NCBI RefSeq assembly: GCF_003269295.1 | Contig: NZ_QLTT01000001.1 | Span: 1,631,635 to 1,695,634 of the forward strand | DNA: 64,000 nucleotides | Source of the DNA: Lentzea atacamensis | GTDB lineage: Bacteria; Actinomycetota; Actinomycetes; Mycobacteriales; Pseudonocardiaceae | Reading direction: 5' to 3' | In this document: piece by piece, positions 47,691-56,791 of the stretch | Layout of the letters: every line of letters begins with the position of its first letter | Numbering within the stretch: position 1 is the first letter of the stretch | The notes under the pieces: model-generated | What the model was told of the DNA's origin: nothing | Database searches by the model: none | The model's input: only the letters and a program-made list of their open reading frames with translations | Translations under genes and position numbers: made by a program

Positions 47691-48718
47691 CGCTGCAGGC
47701 AGAGCTCCGCGTCGAACGGGCGGGCTTCACCCTCGACCTCGACCTCGCGATCGAACCGGGCGAGGTCGTGGCGTTGCTCGGCCCCAACGGCGCGGGCAAG
47801 ACCACCGCCCTGCGCGCCCTCGCCGGGCTGCTGGCCAGCACGAGCCGCATCCGGCACAACGGGTCCACTTGGGACGGTCTGCCCGCCGAGAAACGGCCCA
47901 TCGGCGTGGTTTTCCAGGACTACTTGTTGTTCGCGCACATGAGCGCGCTCGACAACGTCGCGTTCGGCCTGCGCGCCCGCGGCACCCGCAAGGCCGAGGC
48001 CAACGCCGTCGCGCTGCGCTGGCTGGACCAGATCGGCCTGGCGGACTTCGCCCACGCCAGGCCCCGCCGGTTGTCCGGCGGCCAGGCCCAGCGCGTCGCC
48101 CTCGCCCGCGCCCTGGCGACATCACCGGAACTGCTGCTGCTCGACGAACCCCTGGCGGCACTGGACGCGAGCACCCGGCTGCGCGTGCGATCCGAACTGG
48201 GCAGGCACCTCCAGGACTACCCCGGCCACACGCTGCTGGTCACCCACGACCCGCTGGACGCGATGGTGCTCGCCGACCGGCTCGTCATCCTGGAGCACGG
48301 CCGGGTCGTGCAGCAGGGCTCGCCGCGTGACGTCGTCCGGCAGCCGCGGACCGACTACGTCGCCCACCTCGTCGGCCTGAACTTCTACCGGGGTGTCGCC
48401 CGCGGCACAGAGGTTCTGCTCGACGACGGCGGCACCCTCTCCATCGCCGAGCCGGCGGATGGCCCCGTGCACGTGGTGTTCCCGCCGTCAGCGGTCAGCC
48501 TGTACCCCGCGAAACCCGCGGGCAGTCCGCGCAACACGTGGCAGGCCGTCGTTTCCGGCATCGAACAGCACGCCCACACGACCCGCGTCGACCTCGACGG
48601 CTCCCCCTCCGTGCTCGCCGACATCACGACAGCGACGGTCGCCGAGCTGCGGCTGCAGCCCGGCGACGCGTTGTGGGTTTCGCTGAAGGCGACGGAGATC
48701 CACACCTATCCGCGTTAG
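47687..48718 (+). CDS. modC: molybdate ABC transporter ATPase
   Basis: 343 residues from ATG 47687. Walker A is GPNGAGKTT, the Q-loop FQDYLLF, the signature LSGGQAQRVALARAL, Walker B LLLLDEPLAALD and the switch His in VTHDPLDA. The C-terminal ~110 residues carry a TOBE-type domain (WQAVVSGIEQHAHTTRVDLD) that can bind molybdate and inhibit transport. It powers ModB. This is the last gene of the four-gene operon. Confidence 0.94.
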   Translation: MTLQAELRVERAGFTLDLDLAIEPGEVVALLGPNGAGKTTALRALAGLLASTSRIRHNGSTWDGLPAEKRPIGVVFQDYLLFAHMSALDNVAFGLRARGTRKAEANAVALRWLDQIGLADFAHARPRRLSGGQAQRVALARALATSPELLLLDEPLAALDASTRLRVRSELGRHLQDYPGHTLLVTHDPLDAMVLADRLVILEHGRVVQQGSPRDVVRQPRTDYVAHLVGLNFYRGVARGTEVLLDDGGTLSIAEPADGPVHVVFPPSAVSLYPAKPAGSPRNTWQAVVSGIEQHAHTTRVDLDGSPSVLADITTATVAELRLQPGDALWVSLKATEIHTYPR

Positions 48719-48746
48719 TTCACACGAAAGCGCCGCGAAGTGTCCG

Positions 48747-49604
48747 CTAGTCCTTGCGGAGGCGTTCGGTGACCTGATCACCGACGGCGCGCGTCAGGCC
48801 TTCGGGAGCGTTGATGCCGAGTTGCTCGACGACGGCATCGGCGTGCAGGTCGACGGCCGACTCGATCAGATCGGACAACGTGTCGCAGGACGCCCTGCCG
48901 CGTCGCCACGCCACAACACAGGCCCCCACCGCGATCACCGCTGACGGCCACCACCACAGCGCGGGCACCAGATACATCAACCCCCACGCGCACAAGCGGG
49001 CGTCGTCGGTCAGACGTGCCCGTGCCGACGAGAGCTCTGTGCGGACACCGTCCGGGACGACCAGCCAGAGCCGGGGCCAGAGCGAGCCGAGGTCGAGGCC
49101 GTACGTCCCGTGCACGCGTTCGCCGACCGCCCGCAACCGGTCGGCCATCCACAGTGGACGATCTGGCTGGACCGGGCAGATGCGATCACGCTTGGCGAGC
49201 AACAGGTTGAGTTTCCGCATGTCGGGGTTCGACGCGACCAGCTCGTCCCCGTAGGCGTCGTCGGCCCGCTTCCACCACCACCGGCGCAACGCCGTCAGCG
49301 CCCAGCCCGGCGGTCCGAGCCGGGTCGCGAACCACAGCCGCTGCACGAGCGCCCCCAGGCCCTGCGCGACGAAACCCGCCCCGGCCGCGCCGACGAGCAC
49401 CGCCGCGGCCAGCAGCACGAGCGAGGCGGCTGGGCGGTGGGGCCGCGACAGCTCCGCCACCACCGGCGAGACGTCGAACAGCCGCCCGTCGCGCATCAGC
49501 CAGGTGGCGGCGACGAAGGCGAGGAACAACGCGCCGGGCAACGCCAGCAGGGCGATCCACCGTTCGGCCGCCTTGGCACCGAGCGTGGTCAGCACGCCGG
49601 TCAT
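48747..49604 (-). CDS. membrane protein of unknown function
   Basis: 285 residues from ATG 49604. Two N-terminal membrane helices (ALLALPGALFLAFVAATWL; ASLVLLAAAVLVGAAGAGFV) are followed by a Trp/Arg-rich cytoplasmic segment (ALTALRRWWWKRADDAYGDE), another hydrophobic pair (MYLVPALWWWPSAVIAVGAC) and a helical C-terminus. I do not recognise a family. It is divergent by 29 nt from the CHAT gene; such tight divergent pairing suggests shared regulation and possibly a functional link. Confidence 0.7.
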   Translation of the reverse strand: MTGVLTTLGAKAAERWIALLALPGALFLAFVAATWLMRDGRLFDVSPVVAELSRPHRPAASLVLLAAAVLVGAAGAGFVAQGLGALVQRLWFATRLGPPGWALTALRRWWWKRADDAYGDELVASNPDMRKLNLLLAKRDRICPVQPDRPLWMADRLRAVGERVHGTYGLDLGSLWPRLWLVVPDGVRTELSSARARLTDDARLCAWGLMYLVPALWWWPSAVIAVGACVVAWRRGRASCDTLSDLIESAVDLHADAVVEQLGINAPEGLTRAVGDQVTERLRKD

Positions 49605-49633
49605 CGCCGCCGCTCCACTCGCATCCGGCGGTC

Positions 49634-50635
49634 GTGCACCTGACGATCGGTGGTTCGAGGCGCGTCTGCGGCGTGCTGCGCTCGATGCGCGGGCAGTCGC
49701 CGGGGCAGCGCAGCACCGCGGTCGACCCGCTGCCGTTGCCGGAGCTGACTCCGCGTTCGGTGCGGCAGCAGGCGGATGCGTTGCGCGCCGCACTCGACGC
49801 CCTGGAGGATCCCGATCTGCCTCTCGCCGAACAGGAGCGGCGGGAGGACGAGATCAGTGCGTGCCTGGCGTGGTTGAAGAGCACGATCACCACGCCCGTG
49901 CTGGAACACTGCGGTGAGCGCGTGTGGTGGATTCCGGCGGGCCCGCTCGCCGCGTTGCCGGTCCACGCGGCCGCACTGACCGAGGTGTGCTCGTCCTACA
50001 GCCCGACGCTCGCGGCGTTGCGCGGGCCCGAGCGCGGTGGTGAGGCGAGTTCGCTGCTACTCGTCGCCATGCCCGAAACGCCTGGTGCGCCGCCGTTGCC
50101 GGGGGTGGCCGCCGAGGTCGACCTGCTGCGGCCGTTGTCCCCCGTCGAGCTGATCGGCGAGGACGCGACCAAAGCCGGTGTCACCGCGGCGCTCGGCTCG
50201 TGCGAGGTCGCGCACTTCGCCTGCCACAGCGCACCCGCGACGGACCAGGCCCCGGCCAGGCTGCTGTTGCACGATCACCACCTGGAACCGTTGACGCTGC
50301 TGGACATCGCGCACGTGCCGGTGCCATCGGGCCGCCTCGCCTACCTGTCGGCGTGCGCCACGTCGCTGGGCACCGCCCGGCTCGCCGACGAGGCCACCCA
50401 TCTCGCGGCCGCGTTCCAGCTGGCCGGCTTCCCTCAGGTGGTCGCGACGCTGTGGCCGGTGGACGACGAAACGGCACTCGACGTGGCGACCGGCTGCTAC
50501 GGGCTGATGCGCACCGAACGCGGTGTCGACCCGGCCAGGGCGGCGGAAGCGTTGCGCACCACCACTTTGCGACTCGCGGCGGACAACCCGCGCAATCCGA
50601 GTCTGTGGGCCTGCCACATCCACGTCGGACGTTAG
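49634..50635 (+). CDS. stand-alone CHAT-domain (caspase-like) protein
   Basis: 333 residues from GTG 49634. After ~60 weakly conserved residues comes a typical CHAT leader (LACLEWL-like CLAWLKSTITTPVLEH and RVWWIPAGPLAALPVHAA). The protease core has the catalytic dyad H198 in VAHFACHS and C241 in LAYLSACAT, and FPQVVATLWPVDDETALDVA near the end. CHAT proteins are separase/caspase-like cysteine proteases. Most actinobacterial forms carry many TPRs; this one has none, but an AfsR-like TPR regulator lies convergent with 4-nt overlap. It could be a cell-death or signalling protease. The exact start is uncertain. Confidence 0.82.
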   Translation: MHLTIGGSRRVCGVLRSMRGQSPGQRSTAVDPLPLPELTPRSVRQQADALRAALDALEDPDLPLAEQERREDEISACLAWLKSTITTPVLEHCGERVWWIPAGPLAALPVHAAALTEVCSSYSPTLAALRGPERGGEASSLLLVAMPETPGAPPLPGVAAEVDLLRPLSPVELIGEDATKAGVTAALGSCEVAHFACHSAPATDQAPARLLLHDHHLEPLTLLDIAHVPVPSGRLAYLSACATSLGTARLADEATHLAAAFQLAGFPQVVATLWPVDDETALDVATGCYGLMRTERGVDPARAAEALRTTTLRLAADNPRNPSLWACHIHVGR

Positions 50636-53178
50636 GAGCCGAGCGCGCCGAGCCTGCGTGCCGCTTCCGACTCACCCCACCGGAACCCGATCCGCCGCGA
50701 CAGCGCCACAGCCTCGCCGTAGGACGCCTTGGCCTCGGCAACCCGCCCGGCGAGCTCGTGCACGATGCCGCGATCAAGCAGCACCCCGGCCTCGATCTGC
50801 CTGTCCCCCACCGAACGCGCCAGCTGCAACGCTTCCGCGGACAACTCCAGAGCCCGGTCCAGCGAACCCATCTGCCGGTGCGCGTCGGCCATGTTCGCCA
50901 ACGCGTGCAGCTCGCCGGACCTGTCGCCACAGGCGCGGAAAGTCCGGAGAGTCTCCTCGTAACACCCCAGCGCGGCGGGCAGATCACCCAAAGCCGCGTG
51001 CACCAGCCCCAGATTGGTGCGCACGTAAGCCGCGCCCTGCGAGTCGGCGAGCTCCTCGCGCAAGGTCAGCGACGCTTCCAGCGAGGTGACCGCGGCGGGC
51101 AGGTCGCGCCGGCGCCAGTGCACGATGCCGAGGTTGTTGAGCGTCACGGCTTCGAGCTGCCGGTCGCCCAGCGATCGGGCCAGGGAGAGGGCCGCGGTCC
51201 AGTGCTGCTGAGCCTCGGCGAACTTGAAGCCGCGCTCGCAGGCCGCGCCGAGTTCCTTCAACGCCAGGGCTTCCGCACGCGTGTCGCCCAGAGACCGCGC
51301 GGCTTCCAGGGCGAGCGTGTTGAGCTCGGCCCAGTCCGCCACCTCGGAGCGGCGGCGGAAGTACCAGGACAACCCTGCCGCGAACGCGATCGCGTCGGCG
51401 GGGGAAGCCTGGTGGGCGGCGGCGATCAGGTTGTCGCGCTCCTCGGCGAGCCAGAGGTCGGCCGGGTTGTCCGCCAGGGCTTCCAGGTAGTGCTTGTGCA
51501 GGCGTTCCAGCGCCAGCGACTGCTCTGCGGACGACTCCGAGCCGCGGCACCGCTCGCGCGCGAACAACCGCAGCAGGTCGTGCAGGGCGAAGCGGCCGGG
51601 TACCGGTTCCTCGACGAGGTGGGCGTCGGCCAGTTCGGCGAGCAGTTCCTCGACGTCCGGCACGTCGGTCAGCGCCCGTGCTGCCGCGACGGCGAAGTCC
51701 GGGCCGTCGAGGAGGCCGAGCAGCCGGAAAACCCTCGCCACGGCGGGAGATCCGAGCTCGGCGTAGCTGACCTCGAACGCCGAGCGCACCGCGACGTCGC
51801 CGAGCCTGAGCTCGTCGAGGCGGCGCGCCTCGTCGGCCAGCCGTGCCGCGAGCAACGGTGCGGTCCACTGTGGACGGGCCACGAGGCGAGCACCCGCGAT
51901 GCGCAGCGCGAGCGGCAGTCCGCCGCACCAGCGCACGAGTTCCGCCGCGTCGTCGACCTTTCCGGCGACACCCTCCAGCAGCTGGAAGGCCTCCTCCAGC
52001 GGCAAAGCGCCGAGTTTCACGTACGAGGCACCGTGCAGTGAGGTGAGCGGGCGGCGTGAGGTGATCAGCACGGCCGAGCCCGGCCCAGTCGGCAGCAGGC
52101 GTTTGACCTGGGAGGCGGTGGCAACGTTGTCCAGCACCACGAGCAACCGGCGCGACGCGGTGAGAGAGCGGTAGCGCAGGGCTTCCTCGTCGCCGGGACG
52201 TTCGCCGAGCGCGCGCAGGAACTGGCTCAGGATCCGGTCGGAGGCGCCGTCGGAGAGGTCGGCGTAGAGCTGGCCGTCCGGGAACCGGTCGGCGATCTCG
52301 TGCGCCGCCCGCACGGCCAGTGCCGACTTTCCGATGCCCGCCTGCCCGGTGATCACGCACACCGCGACCCGGTCCTGCCGCGGCTGCCCCTTGATCAGGC
52401 TCAGCTCGCGCGACCGGCCGGCGAACGTGACCACGTCCGGCGGAAGCTGGCGGATCGCCGACACGCCAACGGGTTTCGCGCGCAGGATCTCCGCCTGCAG
52501 CCGTCGCAGCGGCTCCCCCGGCTCGACGCCGAGCTCGTCCATGAGCACCCGGCGGCACTCCTGGTACGCGGCGAGCGCCTCGGCCGGGCGTCCCGCGCGG
52601 TGCAGCGCGAACATCTGCTGTTCGCGCAGGCGTTCGTTCAACGGGTGTTCGCGCACCCACTCGTTCAGGTCGGCGACGATCTCCACGTGCCGCCCGAGGT
52701 CCAGCTCGGCCTCCGCGCACTCGACCCGCGCGGCCAGCCGCAGCTCCTCCAGCTGGGCGACGACCCCGCGCAGCAGCCCGGACGCGGCGAGATCGGCCAG
52801 CGCCGGGCCACGCCACAACGCGAGCGCCTCTCGATATCGTTGCGGCGTGCGTTCCCTGCGGGCGACGTCGAGCAGCTCGGTGAACCGGGTGAGGTCGAGC
52901 TCGGCCGGGTCGATCGACATCAGGTAGCCGGGCGCCCGCGACAGCAGCCGCGAGCCGACGATCTTGCGCAGCTGGTAGACGTAGACCTGCAGGTTCTTCA
53001 ACGCGGTCTTGGGCGGCGCGTCGTCCCACAGCACGCTGATCAGCCGGTCGACCGACAGCACCCGCCCCGGCTGGGCGAGCAGCAGCGCGAGCACGGCCCG
53101 TTGCTTGGGCGGCCCAAGGCTCAGACGCACGCCGTCGTCGGCGTAACACTCCACCGGCCCGAGCACCCGGAACTCCAC
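50632..53178 (-). CDS. AfsR/SARP-type regulator (OmpR-BTAD, NB-ARC, TPR)
   Basis: 848 residues from ATG 53178. Residues ~1-90 are an OmpR-like winged helix (FRVLGPVECYADDGVRLSLG), and ~95-245 are the bacterial transcriptional activation domain. An NB-ARC/STAND ATPase follows with Walker A GQAGIGKS (278-285) and Walker B LLVVLDN. The C-terminal ~250 residues are TPR repeats (LNNLGIVHWRRRDLPAAVTS, VRTNLGLVHAALGDLPAALG). Such STAND activators switch on secondary metabolism or stress genes when their ATPase is released. Target genes are not evident; the adjoining CHAT and secreted peptidase genes are candidates. Confidence 0.92.
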   Translation of the reverse strand: MEFRVLGPVECYADDGVRLSLGPPKQRAVLALLLAQPGRVLSVDRLISVLWDDAPPKTALKNLQVYVYQLRKIVGSRLLSRAPGYLMSIDPAELDLTRFTELLDVARRERTPQRYREALALWRGPALADLAASGLLRGVVAQLEELRLAARVECAEAELDLGRHVEIVADLNEWVREHPLNERLREQQMFALHRAGRPAEALAAYQECRRVLMDELGVEPGEPLRRLQAEILRAKPVGVSAIRQLPPDVVTFAGRSRELSLIKGQPRQDRVAVCVITGQAGIGKSALAVRAAHEIADRFPDGQLYADLSDGASDRILSQFLRALGERPGDEEALRYRSLTASRRLLVVLDNVATASQVKRLLPTGPGSAVLITSRRPLTSLHGASYVKLGALPLEEAFQLLEGVAGKVDDAAELVRWCGGLPLALRIAGARLVARPQWTAPLLAARLADEARRLDELRLGDVAVRSAFEVSYAELGSPAVARVFRLLGLLDGPDFAVAAARALTDVPDVEELLAELADAHLVEEPVPGRFALHDLLRLFARERCRGSESSAEQSLALERLHKHYLEALADNPADLWLAEERDNLIAAAHQASPADAIAFAAGLSWYFRRRSEVADWAELNTLALEAARSLGDTRAEALALKELGAACERGFKFAEAQQHWTAALSLARSLGDRQLEAVTLNNLGIVHWRRRDLPAAVTSLEASLTLREELADSQGAAYVRTNLGLVHAALGDLPAALGCYEETLRTFRACGDRSGELHALANMADAHRQMGSLDRALELSAEALQLARSVGDRQIEAGVLLDRGIVHELAGRVAEAKASYGEAVALSRRIGFRWGESEAARRLGALGS

Positions 53179-53241
53179 AACGCCCGATCGTAACTACCGA
53201 ACGCATACCGGACACATGCCACGCGCGTTGACGTTTGATCC

Positions 53242-54864
53242 ATGACGAAAACATCACTGGCGCTGGTGGTGGCACTCGGCACGCTGGCCGCCGCCGTGTC
53301 CCCCGTCCAGGCTGCCGAGCCCTACTCCGAGAGCCCGTCCCAGTCGCAGGCCGTCCGGGCCGGCAACGGCTACGACGTGATCGTCGGCGGCGTCAAGAGA
53401 GCCACCGTGCAGGTCAGCGACCCCGCCTACACAGTCCGCTCGGTCTCCTCGGCCGACGGCTCGCTGGCCGCCGTGATCTCCGACTTCGACGGCGTCAAGG
53501 GCGCGTCGCTGCAGACCGTCGACCGCTACGGCAAGTCGCGATTCGTGGCACGCGGCGCGATCACGTCCGCCGTCTTCCACGGCTCGAAGCTCGCCTACGC
53601 CGACGGTGAGAACGTCGTGGTGGACGGCGCGGTCGCGGGCAAGCTCAAGGGCCGCGCACCCGAACTGCTCGGCTTCACCTCCGACGGCACCGGCCTGCTG
53701 GCCGTGCAACACCCCGACGCGGCCGACGAGAGCACGTACGTCGGCTCGCTGGTCCGGTTCGACCTGAAGACCGGCGCCGCGAAGCCGTTGGTCACCTCCG
53801 GCACCGAGGCGCTGTACCGCGACTTCAAACTCGTCGACGTCAAGGGCGAACGGCACGTCAGCTTCATCAAGCACAACGAGATCTACCGCTGCGGCGGCGC
53901 GGAACCGCAGTGGCTGGGCCTGGTCTCCGAGAACGGCGAGGTGCGTTCCCTCGTGGGCGAGACGCGCCATCACTACCGCAGCGCGGTGTGGAGCACCGAC
54001 GGCACCCGCGTCGCCTACGAGGTCATGGGTTGCGTGTCCGACAAGACCCGCGGCCCCGACCAGTTCGCGGGCTTCAACGGCGTCTACGTCCAGGACCTGG
54101 CCACCCGCAAGGCGTCCCGCGTCGTCGAGGGCCTGTCGTTCAACTACGCCCTGACCGGCATCGAGGGTTCCACGCCGGTCATCGGCAGCCCGCAGAAGGG
54201 TTACCTGAAGGCGTCGGGCATCTCCGCGTCGTCGCTGGACGGCGAGATCACCACGATGGGCCGCCTGAACCGCGCCGAGTACATCCACCAGCTCTGGGAC
54301 ACGCGCAACGAGTTCAACGGCAACTCCTCCTGCGGCCCGACCAGCGCCGTGATCGACCTCGTGACCTACCAGCTGCCCAACGAGTTCGGCGTGCAGGTCT
54401 CACAGCCGACCTCCCACTGGTCGAAGTGGGGCCGCTACATCACCGACGAGTTCACCAACCGCGGCACCACCTTCAACCGCACGATGAACGACTGGTCCCG
54501 CACCGGCAGCTGGAAGGGCGCCCACGGCTGGATCACCGGCTACTACTGCGGCGGCAACCCGGCCCGCCCGTGCGCCTCCTGGGAGTCCGAGCGCGACTTC
54601 CTGGCCCGCAACGGCGCCGCCGTGCAGCAGGGCAACTTCACCCCGGCCCAGGTCCGCGCGTTCATCGACCAGGGCAAGTTCGTCATCATGAGCGGTACGT
54701 GGGGGTCGACCTCCGGCCACCTGTCCGTGGTGATCGGCTACCACGACAACGGCTCCTTCTACGTCCACGACACCTACGGTGCGGGGACTGACGGCAGCTA
54801 CGACGGCGCGAACCAGCTCTACACGTGGAGCTACATCGCGCCCGTCCAGATGTGGGCCGCCTGA
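53242..54864 (+). CDS. secreted C39-like papain-fold peptidase with N-terminal beta-propeller-like region
   Basis: 540 residues from ATG 53242. A clear signal peptide ends at SPVQAAEP. About 300 residues resemble WD40/TolB-like blades (VRSVSSADGSLAAVISDFDG, YRSAVWSTDGTRVAYEVMGC). The C-terminal domain has the catalytic Cys364 (NGNSSCGPTSAV) and His493 (TSGHLSVVIGYHDNG), as in peptidase_C39_2 proteins. It likely cleaves a peptide or cell-wall bond outside the cell. It is divergent from the AfsR-like gene over 63 nt. A stem-loop follows the stop. Confidence 0.82.
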   Translation: MTKTSLALVVALGTLAAAVSPVQAAEPYSESPSQSQAVRAGNGYDVIVGGVKRATVQVSDPAYTVRSVSSADGSLAAVISDFDGVKGASLQTVDRYGKSRFVARGAITSAVFHGSKLAYADGENVVVDGAVAGKLKGRAPELLGFTSDGTGLLAVQHPDAADESTYVGSLVRFDLKTGAAKPLVTSGTEALYRDFKLVDVKGERHVSFIKHNEIYRCGGAEPQWLGLVSENGEVRSLVGETRHHYRSAVWSTDGTRVAYEVMGCVSDKTRGPDQFAGFNGVYVQDLATRKASRVVEGLSFNYALTGIEGSTPVIGSPQKGYLKASGISASSLDGEITTMGRLNRAEYIHQLWDTRNEFNGNSSCGPTSAVIDLVTYQLPNEFGVQVSQPTSHWSKWGRYITDEFTNRGTTFNRTMNDWSRTGSWKGAHGWITGYYCGGNPARPCASWESERDFLARNGAAVQQGNFTPAQVRAFIDQGKFVIMSGTWGSTSGHLSVVIGYHDNGSFYVHDTYGAGTDGSYDGANQLYTWSYIAPVQMWAA

Positions 54865-54879
54865 TCCAGCGCTCGCCTT

Positions 54880-54912
54880 CCCTCCTACCTGTGCGTGTCG
54901 CGGGTAGGAGGG
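54880..54912 (+). terminator. hairpin terminator after the C39-like gene
   Basis: Perfect 10-bp stem CCCTCCTACC / GGTAGGAGGG with a 13-nt loop, 16 nt after the stop codon. There is no T-run, which is common in high-GC actinomycetes. Confidence 0.7.
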
Positions 54913-55133
54913 ATTAGGCCGTTCAAGTGACGGCTCTCTGGCCAAAAAATGGCCATGAATCCAGCCGAAGCAAAGATTCTAACGCGAAACTGAATGGCCG
55001 GGCACAACATCACTGATCCGGAGCAGACCTGCACTGCCCGTTCGCGTGAACCTGATCGCCCGCACTCCAGCCGGAAGTATCGTGCAAATCAGCAGCGGGT
55101 GCACCCGCCGAGGGGGTCACGAGGATGTAGCCG

Positions 55134-56063
55134 ATGACGTTCGGAGCGAGTATACGCAGGACACGACGCAAGCAGTCGAAAAACGGACAGTCCACAATGC
55201 TGGGCTCCACAGTGGAGGCCCTGCAGTCGTACGTGCTCAACACGGGCGTCATAGGCATCGTCGAAGGTGTGCTCGGAATTCTCGCCTGCGGCGGAATCCT
55301 CAGCGCCCTGCTCGGCCGGCCCGGTGTCCGCGCCGCCTCGACAGTCGCGGTGATAGTGGCCGTCCTGGGATTGTTCGTCCTCCTCGTCGCGAACAAGCTG
55401 GAGTGGCGACGCCGGACGGAGCTGGACCGCAGGCTCCTGCTCCGTTACTGCGACCGGCTCCACGAGCGCTGCAACTTCACCTGGCGGATCTCCGACTGGC
55501 GGCAGGTCGTGACGATCGAGGCCAACGGCGACACCCACGACAAGATCACGTTCACCGCCGTGCCGACCTGCGACACCCTCGACTTCGTGACGTTCTGGGA
55601 AGGCCCGAACTGGGACTGGCCCGAGAGGTACCGGCGCAAGACCGACGTGCACGTCCGCAGCGTCGAAGTCGAAGGCGAGGGCGGGACCCGCTTCGACGTG
55701 ACCTCCCAGTGGCTGAGCAGAGGACGCCTCAAGGTGATGGTGCACCTGAGTGAGCCCGCTCTTCGCGACAGCGAGATCAGCCTCATCGCCGAGTTCACTT
55801 TTCCAGCGAAGTGCCTGCCGCTGGTGCAGGGCTCACCCGAGGAATTCGTCAAGAAGTTCACCCCGGGACCCGAACACCTCGAATACACGGTGGTCCTGCC
55901 GCCGGACTGCAGCGGTTACTGGGACGGGGTGGGCCTGAAGTCCGGAACCGAGCGTTATTCCATTCAACGGCGTACGAACACGAGCGGCCGCGAGGAGATC
56001 AGCCTCGTCGCCGATGGCGTGGCCACCGGCGCACGAGTGGGCATGAAACTGGACATCAAGTGA
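55134..56063 (+). CDS. two-helix membrane-anchored protein of unknown function (intact paralogue)
   Basis: 309 residues from ATG 55134 (after GAGG); ATG 55197 is an alternative. Two membrane helices (IGIVEGVLGILACGGILSAL; ASTVAVIVAVLGLFVLLVAN) and a charged linker lead to a ~200-residue soluble domain, ISDWRQVVTIEANGDTHDKI onward with RSVEVEGEGGTRFDV, probably beta-rich. I recognise no family. A related but broken copy lies at 59318, about 4 kb away. The region 54913-55133 before it contains no gene. Confidence 0.65.
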   Translation: MTFGASIRRTRRKQSKNGQSTMLGSTVEALQSYVLNTGVIGIVEGVLGILACGGILSALLGRPGVRAASTVAVIVAVLGLFVLLVANKLEWRRRTELDRRLLLRYCDRLHERCNFTWRISDWRQVVTIEANGDTHDKITFTAVPTCDTLDFVTFWEGPNWDWPERYRRKTDVHVRSVEVEGEGGTRFDVTSQWLSRGRLKVMVHLSEPALRDSEISLIAEFTFPAKCLPLVQGSPEEFVKKFTPGPEHLEYTVVLPPDCSGYWDGVGLKSGTERYSIQRRTNTSGREEISLVADGVATGARVGMKLDIK

Positions 56064-56286
56064 GACGGGAGGCCTCACTTGTCGTCTGCTCCTCCCGAGC
56101 CACCTTCGCCACCAAATCCGCGCAAGATTCACTCCCGTTGAATTGAACGACGGCACACGTCGTCAATTCTGCGGCGATAGCGAAAATTGATACGACAATG
56201 GGCCGATGTGCCGGGCACCCCGTCGGGCGTCCTGCTGAATCGTAGATCAAACTCGTCTCGGTATACCAATCGCCTACTCCATCCGA

Positions 56287-56309
56287 TACTTGACTCTACC
56301 CGTCAAGTA
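56287..56309. promoter_or_regulatory. palindromic operator over a -35 element
   Basis: TACTTGAC-N7-GTCAAGTA (56287-56309) covers TTGACT, a good -35, about 26 nt before GTG 56321. It probably controls the HTH/hydrolase gene pair, possibly by the HTH protein itself. The remaining gap 56064-56286 shows nothing else. Confidence 0.5.
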
Positions 56310-56320
56310 GTTGCTAGCGT

Positions 56321-56791
56321 GTGCCTGTGGCGACCACCTCGGACCATGTGGACCTGCGCGACGACCTGATCCGGCTCGTGACGAGCCGGCTGCTCGACCC
56401 GCTGGAAATCCTGCTCCCCCAAGCAGATCTCGCCGACCTCCGCAACCAGGTGCGGATCGACGCCGAGATGTGGGCGGCCCAGCTGCTCGGCGAGGACGGC
56501 GCCCTGGCCAAACAGGTGGCGATCCGCCTGATGGCCGTGCTCTACCCCGGCGACACCCCGTTCGACCCGCCCGACACGTGGTGGGCGACCCCGCTGGGCC
56601 GCGTCACCGCACGCCGCGCGGGTCACCCGAGCAAGGAAGGCGTCTCGTTCGGCGTGGCGGGCGCGATGCTCGGCATCACCCGCCAGGGCGTCCACGACCT
56701 GGTGAGCCGCAAGAAACTGCTGCGGCACCCGGACGGCGGCGTCACCGTCGACTCGATCCGCGCCCGCCTCGACCAACGGAGAGAACTGTGA
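56321..56791 (+). CDS. small helix-turn-helix protein of unknown family
   Basis: 156 residues from GTG 56321; GTG 56327 is an alternative. The N-terminal ~90 residues are helical (LRDDLIRLVTSRLLDPLEIL; EMWAAQLLGEDGALAKQVAI). The C-terminus has a helix-turn-helix (FGVAGAMLGITRQGVHDLVS) ending in VTVDSIRARLDQRREL, as in excisionase-like DNA-binding proteins. It overlaps the hydrolase start (GTGA), forming a two-gene operon with a palindromic promoter. It may regulate that operon. Confidence 0.65.
   Translation: MPVATTSDHVDLRDDLIRLVTSRLLDPLEILLPQADLADLRNQVRIDAEMWAAQLLGEDGALAKQVAIRLMAVLYPGDTPFDPPDTWWATPLGRVTARRAGHPSKEGVSFGVAGAMLGITRQGVHDLVSRKKLLRHPDGGVTVDSIRARLDQRREL

Noticed and set aside
53179..53241. 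Possible riboswitch or small RNA in the divergent gap before the C39-like gene
   Set aside because: Only 63 nt and no stable structure; ordinary promoter space.
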